From contig NZ_WYEU01000001.1 of assembly GCF_015143595.1 (NCBI RefSeq), forward strand, positions 62,001 to 126,000: 64,000 nt of DNA. The letters are read 5' to 3'. The translations under genes were made by a program, and so were the position numbers. This document shows positions 43,516-52,260 of this stretch, in pieces. The stretch is from Sneathiella sp. P13V-1 (lineage in GTDB: Bacteria > Pseudomonadota > Alphaproteobacteria > Sneathiellales > Sneathiellaceae). The number at the start of each line of letters is the position of its first letter. The first letter of the stretch is position 1. The notes beneath the pieces were generated by a model. That model saw nothing but the letters and a program-made list of their open reading frames with translations. It did not search any database and was not told the DNA's origin.

Positions 43516-44388
43516 TTATGAACGCCGGGTCATTGAAGACTCTTGAGCGATAACGGCGACTACCTGACCATTCTCATCAAATAATGTGCCTTTGGATAAG
43601 CCGCGATTATCTGAGGCTATTGGGCTCTCAATATCCAGGAGCATCCAGTTTGCCGGATCGGTTGTTCCATGAAACCAAATTGAATGGTCCAGACTTGTTG
43701 GATTGTGGCTCATCACATTCCCATGGGGCCGAAGCGCGGCGAACAAAGTAGTGCTGTCAGACAGATACGCAATAACACATTGTTGATGCTGAGCATCCGC
43801 ATGAAGTGCGACGCACCCTCGCATCCATTGCAACAGATGCGGATCCTTATGATCCTCTTTTATGGGCGACCAATCATCTAAAGGTTCAATATCCACACCA
43901 TGACCGGTGAGAGGAAGAAGCAAAGGCTGCCGCCCCTCCTCTTTTCGCAATTCCCTTAACTGCTCCGCTGTTTTGATTTCAGGAGCCATCACCTGATGCT
44001 CGTCCCCGACTTCCGGTTTTTTGAAAGTAGCGGTTGCCGAAATGATAAGGACATCGTTTTGGTAAGCTCTTATACAACGTGTTTTAAAACGCTTCCCATC
44101 CCTCAGGCGCTCAACTCTATAGGTGATCGACTGTTTCGTTTTTGGCGCGTTCAAAAAGTTCAAATGGAATGACGTTGCCAAAACGTTCTCATCCACTGTT
44201 TTAAACGCAGATTTCAAGGACTGCCCTATAAGATGGCCGCCGTAAACGTTGAGGACCGGATAATCGCCACCTGCACCGATAAAACTATCTGTTGCACCTT
44301 CCTCTGGGGTGACATCCAGCAAGTTATCAATCAACCCTTTTTCCAAGGCTTCCTGAAGCATTAATTTTTGCCCGTCTTCAGCGTTCAT
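43516..44388 (-). CDS. tesB: Acyl-CoA thioesterase II (TesB family)
   Basis: A 290-residue double hot-dog thioesterase. The conserved YGGHLIGQSLKSAFKTV and FHLNFLNAPKTKQSITYRVERLRDGKRF segments make up the first domain; SLDHSIWFH and LFDENGQVVAVIAQESSMTR the second. The second carries the Asp (SLDHS) and Gln (IAQES) of the active site; a third residue would be Thr/Ser in the SKGT region. It hydrolyses acyl-CoAs in the cytoplasm. The gene stands alone between the convergent gfa gene and an XRE gene upstream. Confidence 0.93.
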   Translation of the reverse strand: MNAEDGQKLMLQEALEKGLIDNLLDVTPEEGATDSFIGAGGDYPVLNVYGGHLIGQSLKSAFKTVDENVLATSFHLNFLNAPKTKQSITYRVERLRDGKRFKTRCIRAYQNDVLIISATATFKKPEVGDEHQVMAPEIKTAEQLRELRKEEGRQPLLLPLTGHGVDIEPLDDWSPIKEDHKDPHLLQWMRGCVALHADAQHQQCVIAYLSDSTTLFAALRPHGNVMSHNPTSLDHSIWFHGTTDPANWMLLDIESPIASDNRGLSKGTLFDENGQVVAVIAQESSMTRRS

Positions 44389-44472
44389 TATTCTTATTTC
44401 CTGCGGTTTACTGATACCCTAGTAATGCCGCACAGCAGATAATGAGGCAACTGAATTTAGAAACAAAACTGC

Positions 44473-45282
44473 TCACTGGCCGAAGAAGGCTTCCGTTTGG
44501 TCATTGGTCGGATAGAAAGCCTCAATCCGGAGTTCATCGGTTGTGATGTCTTGTGGTGTACCGAACGTAGAAATCACAGAAAAGACACTTAAGTCAAAGC
44601 CAGCAAGCGTAAACTCAAGCGGGATGAACGGCAGAAGATCTTCTTGCGGTGCACCCACTCTTTCATCAAGATCTGCCGCTTCAATAAGCATGTCGTAGAA
44701 GGGAGCCGATGGACTATTTCCGAGTGCAGCCTTGTCTCGTTTCAAACGATGGACAAACTGAGGGCCTGATACCTCCCAGTTTTTTATGAGGGAACGAAAG
44801 GCTTTGGGGTGAACGGTCAGAAACGCAATATTTCCAAGATAATTGAGCTCTTCAGAAGAGAAATCAGCAGGATTGAGCTGACTTTTGGCAGCCTCCAACA
44901 TCCTGTCAGCCGCACTGTTGGTTTGTACAATATTCCAAAGCCGGTCAACCGCCATCGCGGGGTATGGAGTATGATGATCCAGAATACGGGCCACGGCCTC
45001 ACGAATAGGTTTCATTTTTGGTGCTTCCAATTCGGTCTCTGTGTATTCAGCGGAAAAACCAGCCGCTTTCAAAAGCGTATTCCGCTCTCGCAATGGGATT
45101 TCCAGCACTTCAGATAAATGAAGGATCATGTCTCGGCTTGGTCGGCTACGACCTGTTTCAAGGTAACTGATATGGCGCTGTGAAATATCGGCCTCCAAAG
45201 CGAGGTCTAATTGGGAGAAATGCCGGCTGTTTCTCCACTGACGAAAAAGGGTCTGAAAACTATCATTAAGCGGTTTATTCAT
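44473..45282 (-). CDS. XRE-family regulator with MmyB-like ligand domain
   Basis: A 269-residue regulator. An N-terminal Cro/CI-type HTH (about 10-65: LFRQWRNSRHFSQLDLALEADISQRHISYLETGRSRPSRDMIL) is followed by an MmyB-like PAS-type domain (about 95-260) that binds small hydrophobic ligands such as fatty acids in related proteins. The ATG at 45282 (GGAGGTGG upstream) is preferred to one six codons earlier. A perfect palindrome lies 47 bases upstream, between this gene and the divergent membrane-protein gene, and is probably its operator. Confidence 0.9.
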   Translation of the reverse strand: MNKPLNDSFQTLFRQWRNSRHFSQLDLALEADISQRHISYLETGRSRPSRDMILHLSEVLEIPLRERNTLLKAAGFSAEYTETELEAPKMKPIREAVARILDHHTPYPAMAVDRLWNIVQTNSAADRMLEAAKSQLNPADFSSEELNYLGNIAFLTVHPKAFRSLIKNWEVSGPQFVHRLKRDKAALGNSPSAPFYDMLIEAADLDERVGAPQEDLLPFIPLEFTLAGFDLSVFSVISTFGTPQDITTDELRIEAFYPTNDQTEAFFGQ

Positions 45283-45328
45283 GGCCACCTCCATTTGCAA
45301 AGAGCTTACGAACAGATGAGACGTAATT

Positions 45329-45349
45329 CAATTACCTCTGAGGTAATTG
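45329..45349. promoter_or_regulatory. Perfect palindrome CAATTACCTC-T-GAGGTAATTG (XRE operator)
   Basis: Ten-base perfect arms with a single central base, midway between the divergent XRE and membrane-protein genes (47 bases from the XRE start, 54 from the other). A partly overlapping second dyad GTAATT-C-AATTAC (45323-45335) shares its left arm. This suggests tandem operator sites. Confidence 0.75.
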
Positions 45350-45403
45350 CACAGAACCAATTTAAAGCTCACCCTTGCCTCACTCTTATGAAGGAGCAAG
45401 ATC

Positions 45404-45733
45404 ATGCTGAACAGAAGAACTATTGGTATCACCCTGCTTATCCCCTTTGGAGCCTTAACGATTTATGCGCTCCTACAACATGGATATATAGGCCTAATTG
45501 AGTTTCAGTTAAGTACACCAGCCGGTTGGCAAGTCTTTGCCGATTTGGTGATTTCATTGTTATTGGTAATGGGATGGTTACTAAAGGACGCCAGGGATCG
45601 GGGCTTGGCATTTTGGCCGTGGTTTGTTGGCACCCTTTTCTTAGGGGCGATTGTGCCACTGATTTATCTGATCGTCTCGCATAATCGTGCCCCGGTGGAT
45701 CAAGAAACTTTCCGCGAAAGAGCTATTCTCTAG
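45404..45733 (+). CDS. Small membrane protein (DUF2834-like)
   Basis: A 109-residue protein with three predicted helices (about 6-27, 43-60 and 70-92). The segment WQVFADLVISLLLVMGWLLKDARDRG and the ending FLGAIVPLIYLIVSHN match the DUF2834-type small membrane family. AAGGAG precedes the ATG. It is divergent from the XRE gene across a perfect palindrome, so it is likely its target. The gene ends at a clear intrinsic terminator. Function unknown. Confidence 0.8.
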   Translation: MLNRRTIGITLLIPFGALTIYALLQHGYIGLIEFQLSTPAGWQVFADLVISLLLVMGWLLKDARDRGLAFWPWFVGTLFLGAIVPLIYLIVSHNRAPVDQETFRERAIL

Positions 45734-45740
45734 CCATAAA

Positions 45741-45767
45741 AAAACCCGGCCAAAAGGCCGGGTTTTT
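45741..45767 (+). terminator. Rho-independent terminator, usable in both directions
   Basis: Stem CCCGGCC / GGCCGGG with loop AAAA (45745-45762), extended by AAAA/TTTT, and followed by TTTTTATTT on the plus strand. A run of A before it serves as the T-run for the minus-strand TRAP gene ending at 45770. Confidence 0.9.
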
Positions 45768-45769
45768 AT

Positions 45770-47809
45770 TTATGTTTTTCGTCGTGCAATCGCCAGTTGC
45801 CGCCCGATAATGGGAACCATCAACAAGAAGCCAATTCCCATTGTCACCAAACCTGGCGCCACAAACAGCAAAGAGACCAAGCCCACATACCATTTTTCAA
45901 AATGATTTAAAGGCGCCAACATATATCCTGTGAAGGCAACACCTAAGAAGCTGATCCCCGCCATGACACCGGTTAGCGTGATGATAAATTCAGACCATGT
46001 AAATCCATCTGTGACCAGCAAAAGAGCTGGCGAGTAGACAAAAACAAATGGCACAAGCGCTTTCGCAATGCCTAACCTGAATGCCGTATTACCGGTGCGG
46101 AAAGGGTTGGATCCCGCAATACCCGAAGCTGCATAAGCCGCCAGTGCAACAGGCGGTGTAATATCCGCAAGCACCCCGTAATAGAACACAAAGAAGTGCG
46201 CCACCAACGGTTCAACTTGCAAAGTAGCAAGTGCGGGACCGGCGACCGCAACCAGAATAATATAAGTTGCTGTTGTCGGGATCCCCGCCCCCATAAAGAT
46301 ACAGGCGATAGCCACCAGAAGCAGGGAGAAGAACAATGCCCATTGAGGAACTTCGAAGAAGCTGAAAGGCCAGGTCGTTCCAAAAAAGGCGCCGATGTCG
46401 CTTGCGGTCTGAACAACAACATAACCAAGACGGAAGCCAACACCGGTCAGGGTCACCACCCCGACAATAATACCAACGCAGGCGGCAGCTGCACCAACCG
46501 CAATGGTACTTCTCGCCCCTGCGCCTAGCCCATCCCACAGGTCTTTCAGGGAAAGACGGCTATTAGGCTTCAAGAAACCAACAACCACACAAGCGATAAT
46601 GCCATAAACCGCCGCAAAGTCAGGAGTTCGACCCGAGAGGATGAAATAGACGAGCACAATGAGCGGTGCAAGCGCGAGCCAGTGTTCCTTCAAAACCAAA
46701 AACAGTTTTGGAAGTTCTGCTGAGGACAACCCACGGAGACCCAATTTACGGGCCTCCAGATGCACCATGATAAAGATACCGAAATAATGAAGAAGCGCCG
46801 GGAACAATGCCGCCGCGAGAATATCCCGAAGCGGGATTTCTAGATACTCCACCATAATGAAGGCCGCAGCCCCCATGATGGGCGGTGTAATCTGACCACC
46901 TGTTGACGCTGTCGCTTCTACCGCCGCAGAAAAACGCGCGGGATAACCAATCCGTTTCATCGCAGGAATAGTCAGCGCACCTGTTGTCACCGTATTGGCA
47001 ATCGAGGAGCCAGAAATACTTCCCATAAAGGCGGACGCGAAGATCGCAACTTTCGCAGGACCACCAGAAAAACGCCCTGCGATGACCATCGCCAAATCAA
47101 TAAAGAGTTGGCCCAACCCAATTTTTGTGGCCAGCACGCCAAAAAGAATAAACAGAAACACATACTGCGCCATAACCCCGATGGCGATGCCGTATATCCC
47201 CTGGTTCGTCATATAAATGTGATTGATCAATCCTGTCCAAGACGCGCCGCCATGCTTTAATGCACCAGGTGCATAAGGTCCAAACAAGGCAAACGCAATA
47301 AAGATACAGGCAATCAAGGGTAAGGTTGGCCCAACGGATCTGCGGGTTGCTTCCAATGTCAAAAGGAGTAGCGCGGATCCCATAATCACATCACTTTGTG
47401 ACGGGTTACCTACTCGTTCGGCGACAAGTTCAGGCGGCAACAGTGGTAAATAAAGCGCCGCGCCCACCGCCAGAAAACCCAGAGCTATGTCTTGAATACC
47501 AACTCCGCCAATACGATGCCAGCCACCTAATGGCGCACCCGCATCACGACCCTTAAAGGCCGAATAAAGGAAAAACACCAGCCCGAGCACAAAGGACAGA
47601 TGAATACCACGATGAAGCAATTCACGGATCAGGCCAAACCCTGATGCATAAAAATGATACACCGACATGGCCACCAAAATTGCGGACAGAAACAACGCCA
47701 TTTTTGTTCCGGTACTTCGAAAATTACTTTCCGGATCGTAGCGTTTTTCAAGCTCCAACAGTTCCTCTGGGGTGAGCGTGGAATCTTCCTGTGGGGTTTG
47801 ACCAGTCAT
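45770..47809 (-). CDS. TRAP transporter fused permease (4TM/12TM, TAXI type)
   Basis: A 679-residue inner-membrane protein that joins the small (about residues 35-200) and large TRAP subunits, as usual for TAXI-type TRAP systems. The large part has GSISGSSIANTVTTGALTIPAMKRIGYPARFSAAVEATASTGGQITPPIMGAAAFIM and ADITPPVALAAYAASGIAGSNPFRTG, the hallmark of the substrate path. AGGGA precedes the ATG at 47809; a TTG lies directly upstream. It is the partner of the TAXI binding protein at 47893. Sodium-driven uptake of small organic or amino acids is known for the family. Confidence 0.95.
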   Translation of the reverse strand: MTGQTPQEDSTLTPEELLELEKRYDPESNFRSTGTKMALFLSAILVAMSVYHFYASGFGLIRELLHRGIHLSFVLGLVFFLYSAFKGRDAGAPLGGWHRIGGVGIQDIALGFLAVGAALYLPLLPPELVAERVGNPSQSDVIMGSALLLLTLEATRRSVGPTLPLIACIFIAFALFGPYAPGALKHGGASWTGLINHIYMTNQGIYGIAIGVMAQYVFLFILFGVLATKIGLGQLFIDLAMVIAGRFSGGPAKVAIFASAFMGSISGSSIANTVTTGALTIPAMKRIGYPARFSAAVEATASTGGQITPPIMGAAAFIMVEYLEIPLRDILAAALFPALLHYFGIFIMVHLEARKLGLRGLSSAELPKLFLVLKEHWLALAPLIVLVYFILSGRTPDFAAVYGIIACVVVGFLKPNSRLSLKDLWDGLGAGARSTIAVGAAAACVGIIVGVVTLTGVGFRLGYVVVQTASDIGAFFGTTWPFSFFEVPQWALFFSLLLVAIACIFMGAGIPTTATYIILVAVAGPALATLQVEPLVAHFFVFYYGVLADITPPVALAAYAASGIAGSNPFRTGNTAFRLGIAKALVPFVFVYSPALLLVTDGFTWSEFIITLTGVMAGISFLGVAFTGYMLAPLNHFEKWYVGLVSLLFVAPGLVTMGIGFLLMVPIIGRQLAIARRKT

Positions 47810-47849
47810 CAATCGCAGTCCCTAAAATACATGACTTGGAATAAAAAAA

Positions 47850-47875
47850 GCCCCAGATGGGTGTTCATCTGGGGC
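47850..47875 (-). terminator. Hairpin with T-run between TAXI binding protein and permease genes
   Basis: Stem GCCCCAGATG / CATCTGGGGC with a six-base loop, followed on the minus strand by TTTTTTTAT. It would stop part of the transcripts after the binding-protein gene and let the rest go on to the permease, giving more binding protein than permease. Confidence 0.8.
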
Positions 47876-47892
47876 CTCGGAAGTTTATTTGA

Positions 47893-48903
47893 TTACTTAA
47901 TCAAACCTGCTTCTTTGTAGAATTTTTCAGCGCCTGGGTGCAATGGAACACCAACACCTGAGAGTGCTGTTTCAATAGTAATGGTCTTGCCTTTTGCATG
48001 GCCAACATCCAGCAGTTTGCGGGATTCTTTGTTCCACAGAGCTTTTGTGATCTTGTAGATCAACTCTTCACTTTCTTTGGCATTTGTGTACCACTGCGCA
48101 CCTACGGCAACAGTGTTTGTACCTTCTACGCCTTCATAAGTGCCTGCAGGGATTTCACTCTGCGCAAAGAAGCCATACTTGTCGGTTAGTGCTTTTGCAC
48201 CATCACCGTCAATTGGAACCAGTTTGATTTTCTCAGCTGATGCCAGTTCAACAATGGAGCCAGTTGGATAACCGGCAACCACAAAGTAAGCGTCGATCTT
48301 ACCGTTGCGAAGCGCTTCTGACGCCGCGTTGCCTTTCAAGGCTTCAGCCGTCACATCCTTAACACCCATGCCATTGGCTTCCAGGATCAGTTTTGCATCC
48401 ACGTATGTGCCTGAACCTGGCTCATCCAGAGAAACAACTTTTCCTTTCAGATCCGCAACACTGTTGATGCCGCTATCAGCGCGGGCAATGAGGTGGATAT
48501 GCTCTTGGAACAAAGCTGCAATTGTACGAAGGTCCTTGGCTGGTGGCTTACCTTCCATAGTCCCTGTGCCTGTGTACGCCCAGTAAGCGACGTCAGATTG
48601 CGCGAAACCTGAATTACGCAGGCCAGAAATAATTGCGTTCACATTGTCAACAGAACCACGTGAGGACACGGCAGAGGCGATCAGGCCATCAACGCCACAG
48701 CTACCGCCTTTGCCACATTCACGAGACCCCGGAGGCTTTGAAATCGCATTCGCAATCACGCCACCAACTGGATAGTATGTGTAGGCTGTACCACCGGTAC
48801 CAATTGTGAAAAACTTGATATCCTGTGCAGATGCCATTGACGCCAGACCAACAACAGAAGCAGCCAGCGCAGCACCTGCAATAATCTTCTTCAACGCTTT
48901 CAT
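47893..48903 (-). CDS. TAXI-family TRAP solute-binding protein
   Basis: A 336-residue periplasmic binding protein. Signal MKALKKIIAGAALAASVVGLASMASA ends after residue 26. The mature part has KFFTIGTGGTAYTYYPVGGVIANAI (TAXI signature region) and the typical SEAL and SLDEPGSGT segments. Two cysteines (ECGKGGSCG) form an insert not common in the family. The ATG at 48903, with GGGAA upstream, is preferred to an in-frame start 24 codons earlier. It is the first gene of the TRAP unit. Confidence 0.93.
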   Translation of the reverse strand: MKALKKIIAGAALAASVVGLASMASAQDIKFFTIGTGGTAYTYYPVGGVIANAISKPPGSRECGKGGSCGVDGLIASAVSSRGSVDNVNAIISGLRNSGFAQSDVAYWAYTGTGTMEGKPPAKDLRTIAALFQEHIHLIARADSGINSVADLKGKVVSLDEPGSGTYVDAKLILEANGMGVKDVTAEALKGNAASEALRNGKIDAYFVVAGYPTGSIVELASAEKIKLVPIDGDGAKALTDKYGFFAQSEIPAGTYEGVEGTNTVAVGAQWYTNAKESEELIYKITKALWNKESRKLLDVGHAKGKTITIETALSGVGVPLHPGAEKFYKEAGLIK

Positions 48904-48950
48904 TGAATTCCCTTTCATGTACACCCGAACAGGTGAACAGATTGTTTGTA

Positions 48951-48970
48951 TTGTTACAATCTTATAACAA
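48951..48970. promoter_or_regulatory. Inverted repeat TTGTTA-N8-TAACAA in the TAXI promoter region
   Basis: Six-base perfect arms about 48 bases before the TAXI start, overlapping a TATAAG-like minus-strand -10 candidate. It is a possible operator. The AT-rich surroundings make a chance match possible. Confidence 0.35.
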
Positions 48971-49115
48971 AACAAATTGACAGGAATTGCAAAGGGAAAT
49001 TTTCAAATTAGGGAAAAGCTATATTGCAACTATTTAATTTTGAAGGGACTTATCATTCTGTTTTGTTTCCCAACAATCAAAAAACTGTATCAGAAAATCA
49101 AATTCTATCGTCGCA

Positions 49116-50006
49116 CTATTCTCGGTTTTGAATGAGTTGCACCTCATGGCTTTTCAGGTCCCAGCGAAAGCGGGCCCATTCCCCATACCAATCACAGGAA
49201 ATACAAAAATCTGCTTCTAGCGTATCCCCAAGCAAGTCGCCTTCCTGAGGCGGGAAATTAAGTGCTTTGCTGCACCCAGACTCTACCCTATAGATGGAAA
49301 GCACACGGTTACTCTCTTTATTTTCTGCAAATACAAGGCCCGACGCTTTGCAGGTTTGCATGCCTGTGATCAAGTGAATTTTCCATTCCTGATTTTCGGA
49401 AACCACGTCTCTTTGAATGAGATCCGGCCCATACCTATCTACTTTTTTAAGCAACATATTGAACTCTATGAGAGAGATTTCCTTCGGCTGAGTTTTGGCA
49501 ATTTTTTGATCATTTAGATCAAAGGTTGCGTCCTCTTTCTGCCCCGACAAAGGCGCCCAGTTCGCAACCATTTTCTCAATGAAATCAAGCGCTTTCAATC
49601 CGCTACGCCACGTACATTCTTGTCCTTCGTTTGGGGTATAATCACCTTCGAAAAGAGTATCCCGCCCAACTGTAAGGAAAGGACTACCCTCACGTGACGT
49701 GATAATCTGCTCAACACAGACAGGCCCGTTGCCAAAATCACAATGAAAAATCAAAAGGTCATGGCGTTCTGTTAGCGGATCTCGGCAAGTACCGATTGCT
49801 TGAACGCTCCCCCATAGCTCGAATTGGGCTTTCCAACCTGAGCTGTGTGTAGCAGTCACGCTTTCTTCGCGAATATGTTGGACTTGGAACTCACTCACCT
49901 GATCATTGGAAAGGAACTTACCTGATACGGTTTCTGTTTCACTGCTTGCAATACCTGCCGTAAATACAAGGAAACAAATCAAACCCAAACAAGCTGTGAA
50001 ACGCAC
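49116..50006 (-). CDS. Secreted protein of unknown function
   Basis: A 296-residue protein with a signal peptide (about 1-21, LGLICFLVFTAGIASS). Several cysteine pairs (TCRDP, HCDFG, VCVEQ, CTWR, TCKAS, GCSK, FCISCDW) suggest a disulphide-bonded periplasmic protein, likely beta-rich. I recognise no domain. It is encoded nine bases after the deformylase-like gene and may share its promoter. No function is proposed. Confidence 0.75.
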   Translation of the reverse strand: MRFTACLGLICFLVFTAGIASSETETVSGKFLSNDQVSEFQVQHIREESVTATHSSGWKAQFELWGSVQAIGTCRDPLTERHDLLIFHCDFGNGPVCVEQIITSREGSPFLTVGRDTLFEGDYTPNEGQECTWRSGLKALDFIEKMVANWAPLSGQKEDATFDLNDQKIAKTQPKEISLIEFNMLLKKVDRYGPDLIQRDVVSENQEWKIHLITGMQTCKASGLVFAENKESNRVLSIYRVESGCSKALNFPPQEGDLLGDTLEADFCISCDWYGEWARFRWDLKSHEVQLIQNRE

Positions 50007-50015
50007 TCCATCCCC

Positions 50016-50516
50016 CTACTTCCGCATCTTTTTGTATTTTCTTAAGAGACTGTCTCTTTTTACTCGGGAAAGATGGTCAAAATAAAGGCGCCCGTCCAGA
50101 TAATCTATTTCATGCTGGATCGTTGTTGATAAAAACCCATCTGCCTGCAAAATCACTTCGTCACCACTCTGATCCAGATATTTGACTGTAATCTTAGCGG
50201 GCCTTTCAATTTTCGCAGACGCCCCCGGAAAACTGAGAGAGGCTTCTTCGAACACATGTGTTTCCTCTGATTGGTCGACGATTTCAGGATTAAACATCGT
50301 CAAGGGCATCTCGGTTTCAGTGCCTGGAAGATCAAGCACAATGATCCTTTGCAATAAGCCCACCATATTTGCGCCAATACCGACCCCTTTTTCCTCTCGG
50401 AGAATTTCAAGCATTCGATTGGCATTCTTTCTCGCCCGATCATCAACAGTCAATAAAGCAACGGCTTTTTGTCTAAAAATCGGATCGGGTCCGATCACAA
50501 GGTTTAATTCACTCAT
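50016..50516 (-). CDS. Peptide deformylase-like protein lacking metal ligands
   Basis: A 166-residue protein of peptide-deformylase fold and length. All three catalytic motifs are altered: GxGLAAxQ is GVGIGANM (44-51, Gln to Met); EGCLS is EASLS (91-95, the metal-binding Cys to Ser); HEXDH is HEIDY (135-139, second metal His to Tyr). His135 and Glu136 remain. The normal enzyme removes formyl groups from new proteins with Fe or Zn; this one should not bind the metal normally and is probably inactive as a deformylase or has another role. No fmt gene is beside it. A canonical copy elsewhere is expected. Confidence 0.88.
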   Translation of the reverse strand: MSELNLVIGPDPIFRQKAVALLTVDDRARKNANRMLEILREEKGVGIGANMVGLLQRIIVLDLPGTETEMPLTMFNPEIVDQSEETHVFEEASLSFPGASAKIERPAKITVKYLDQSGDEVILQADGFLSTTIQHEIDYLDGRLYFDHLSRVKRDSLLRKYKKMRK

Positions 50517-50582
50517 TTCACGTCCAATGATCTTTTAACGTGACTGAGTTTTACCCTCGCAACCGAACCCGGCAAAGGAATT

Positions 50583-51287
50583 TTATAGGGCGCGGGTCAG
50601 CCCGCCATCAATGCGTATATTTTGTCCCGTTACATAAGCCGCTGCATCTGAGGCCAAATATCCGATAAGTGCGGACACCTCATCCGTATGACCATAGCGG
50701 CCCATTGGAATACGATTTTTGCGATCTTCTGTCTCTGGCAAGCTGTCAATAAAACCGGGCAACACGTTATTTACCCGAATATTATCTTTGGCATACTTGT
50801 CCGAGACGAGTTTGGAGAAGGACGCAAGTCCTGCCCTGAACACACCCGATGTCGGAAAAAGAGGGTCTGGCTCAAACACCGCAAATGTTGAGATATTGAT
50901 AATCGTCCCACCGCCATTTTTCAGCATTTGAGGAACCACAAGACGCGTTGGGCGGATCACATTCATCAGGTAATATTCCATACCCAGATGCCAGTCATCA
51001 TCGCTGATTTCCAGAATGTCGCCTTTAGGACCGTGACCCGCAGAATTCACTAGCACGTCGATCCGGCCATACATGTTAATCACTTTATCAGTAAAGGCTT
51101 GCAAGTCATCTGCGGAGAGGTTCGATCCGGTATATCCGACACCTCCAAATTCCTCGGCCAGGGCTTCCCCCTTTCCGGAAGACGATAATATAGCAACCTT
51201 AAAACCGTCTTCCGCCAGCTTTCTTGCAGCCCCAGCACCCATGCCACTGCCACCAGCGGTGATCATTGCAACTTTTTGCGTCATCAT
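50583..51287 (-). CDS. SDR-family protein without the usual Tyr-Lys pair
   Basis: A 234-residue short-chain dehydrogenase fold. The nucleotide motif is TAGGSGMG (10-17), NSAG lies at 81-84 and Ser133 at its usual place. At the YxxxK position the sequence is SGVFR (147-151), so Tyr is Ser and Lys is Arg. The C-terminal GQNIRIDGGLTRAL is normal. Other alphaproteobacterial SDRs share this FPTSxVFRAGLA segment, so it looks like a subfamily rather than decay. AGGAG lies close upstream; the ATG at 51284 has better spacing than 51287. It is divergent from a LysR gene, which probably controls it. Confidence 0.88.
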   Translation of the reverse strand: MMTQKVAMITAGGSGMGAGAARKLAEDGFKVAILSSSGKGEALAEEFGGVGYTGSNLSADDLQAFTDKVINMYGRIDVLVNSAGHGPKGDILEISDDDWHLGMEYYLMNVIRPTRLVVPQMLKNGGGTIINISTFAVFEPDPLFPTSGVFRAGLASFSKLVSDKYAKDNIRVNNVLPGFIDSLPETEDRKNRIPMGRYGHTDEVSALIGYLASDAAAYVTGQNIRIDGGLTRAL

Positions 51288-51391
51288 TTTCTCCTAAAGA
51301 TCCTTTTCATGAATATGCTAAGGACCAGCAGAATTGACCAGTCATGATTAATCGTGCGAGACTGTAGAAAATCTACTGTCAGGGAAACCAT

Positions 51392-52252
51392 TTGTTCAAA
51401 GCCAATCTAAATAGCCTGAGGGTATTCGAGGCCGCAGCACGCCATGGGAATTTCAGAAAAGCATCTGAAGAATTGAATCTGACGCAAGGTGCCGTGGCAC
51501 AACGCGTTCGAAAACTTGAGCAAGATCTGGGTGTCGGCTTATTTTCAAGACATGCCCGTGGCCTTCAATTAACGGACAAAGGCAAAGAATATTTGGCCGC
51601 CGTTCGAACAGGACTAACGACAATTGATCTGGCAACAACCGCACTCCTTGAAACACCGCATAAATTACGCATCAGCCTGCCACCTTCTTTTGCGACGAAG
51701 TGGTTTGTGCCTAGGCTCGCGGAAATGGCTACTGAATTTCCCGACATCAGCTTCCAGACCATCGCCTCAGAAACTCTGGCAGATTTTGAAAAGGATGAGA
51801 TTGATATCGCCATCAGAATTGGCAGAAAGCCAGACGTGACCAATCTTAACGCAGTAAAACTCTCTGACTTAAATTTACGTGCGGCGGCGACGCCTAGTTA
51901 CATTGCAGCCTCAAAAACTGAGACATTAGAAGAAATCAGCCACTTGAACCTGTTGCAAGACAGTCATCGTTACTGGGAACATGTTTTTGAGGAAGATAAA
52001 ATCGATCCAACAGGACGAGTTTTTGACTTTAACCAAACGGCTCTTGCCATTGATGCTGCGGTAAATGGGCAAGGTGTTGTGCTCGCGCCAGATCTTCTCA
52101 TATCAAATGACCTCGCAGAAGGTCGACTGATAGAGGTTTGCGATATTCCTCATAAGGTCTCGCAGAAATACTACATTTTGTGGCCCATGAACCACCCCAA
52201 TGCAAATCTCGTCAAACGATTTGTGGAGTGGATCATGGAGAAAACAAAGTAA
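51392..52252 (+). CDS. LysR-family regulator (GcvA-like)
   Basis: A 286-residue LysR regulator. HTH about 5-62 (LRVFEAAARHGNFRKASEELNLTQGAVAQRVRKLEQDLG), then a substrate-binding domain with SLPPSFATKWFVPRLAEMATEFPDI and DIAIRIGRKPD, the pattern of the GcvA/AmpR branch. Start is TTG at 51392 (no ATG fits; a Met would not precede this HTH). It is divergent from the SDR gene at 50583 with 104 bases between. It converges on the acyl-CoA dehydrogenase gene with an eight-base gap. Confidence 0.9.
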   Translation: MFKANLNSLRVFEAAARHGNFRKASEELNLTQGAVAQRVRKLEQDLGVGLFSRHARGLQLTDKGKEYLAAVRTGLTTIDLATTALLETPHKLRISLPPSFATKWFVPRLAEMATEFPDISFQTIASETLADFEKDEIDIAIRIGRKPDVTNLNAVKLSDLNLRAAATPSYIAASKTETLEEISHLNLLQDSHRYWEHVFEEDKIDPTGRVFDFNQTALAIDAAVNGQGVVLAPDLLISNDLAEGRLIEVCDIPHKVSQKYYILWPMNHPNANLVKRFVEWIMEKTK

Positions 52253-52260
52253 ACCAGTTT

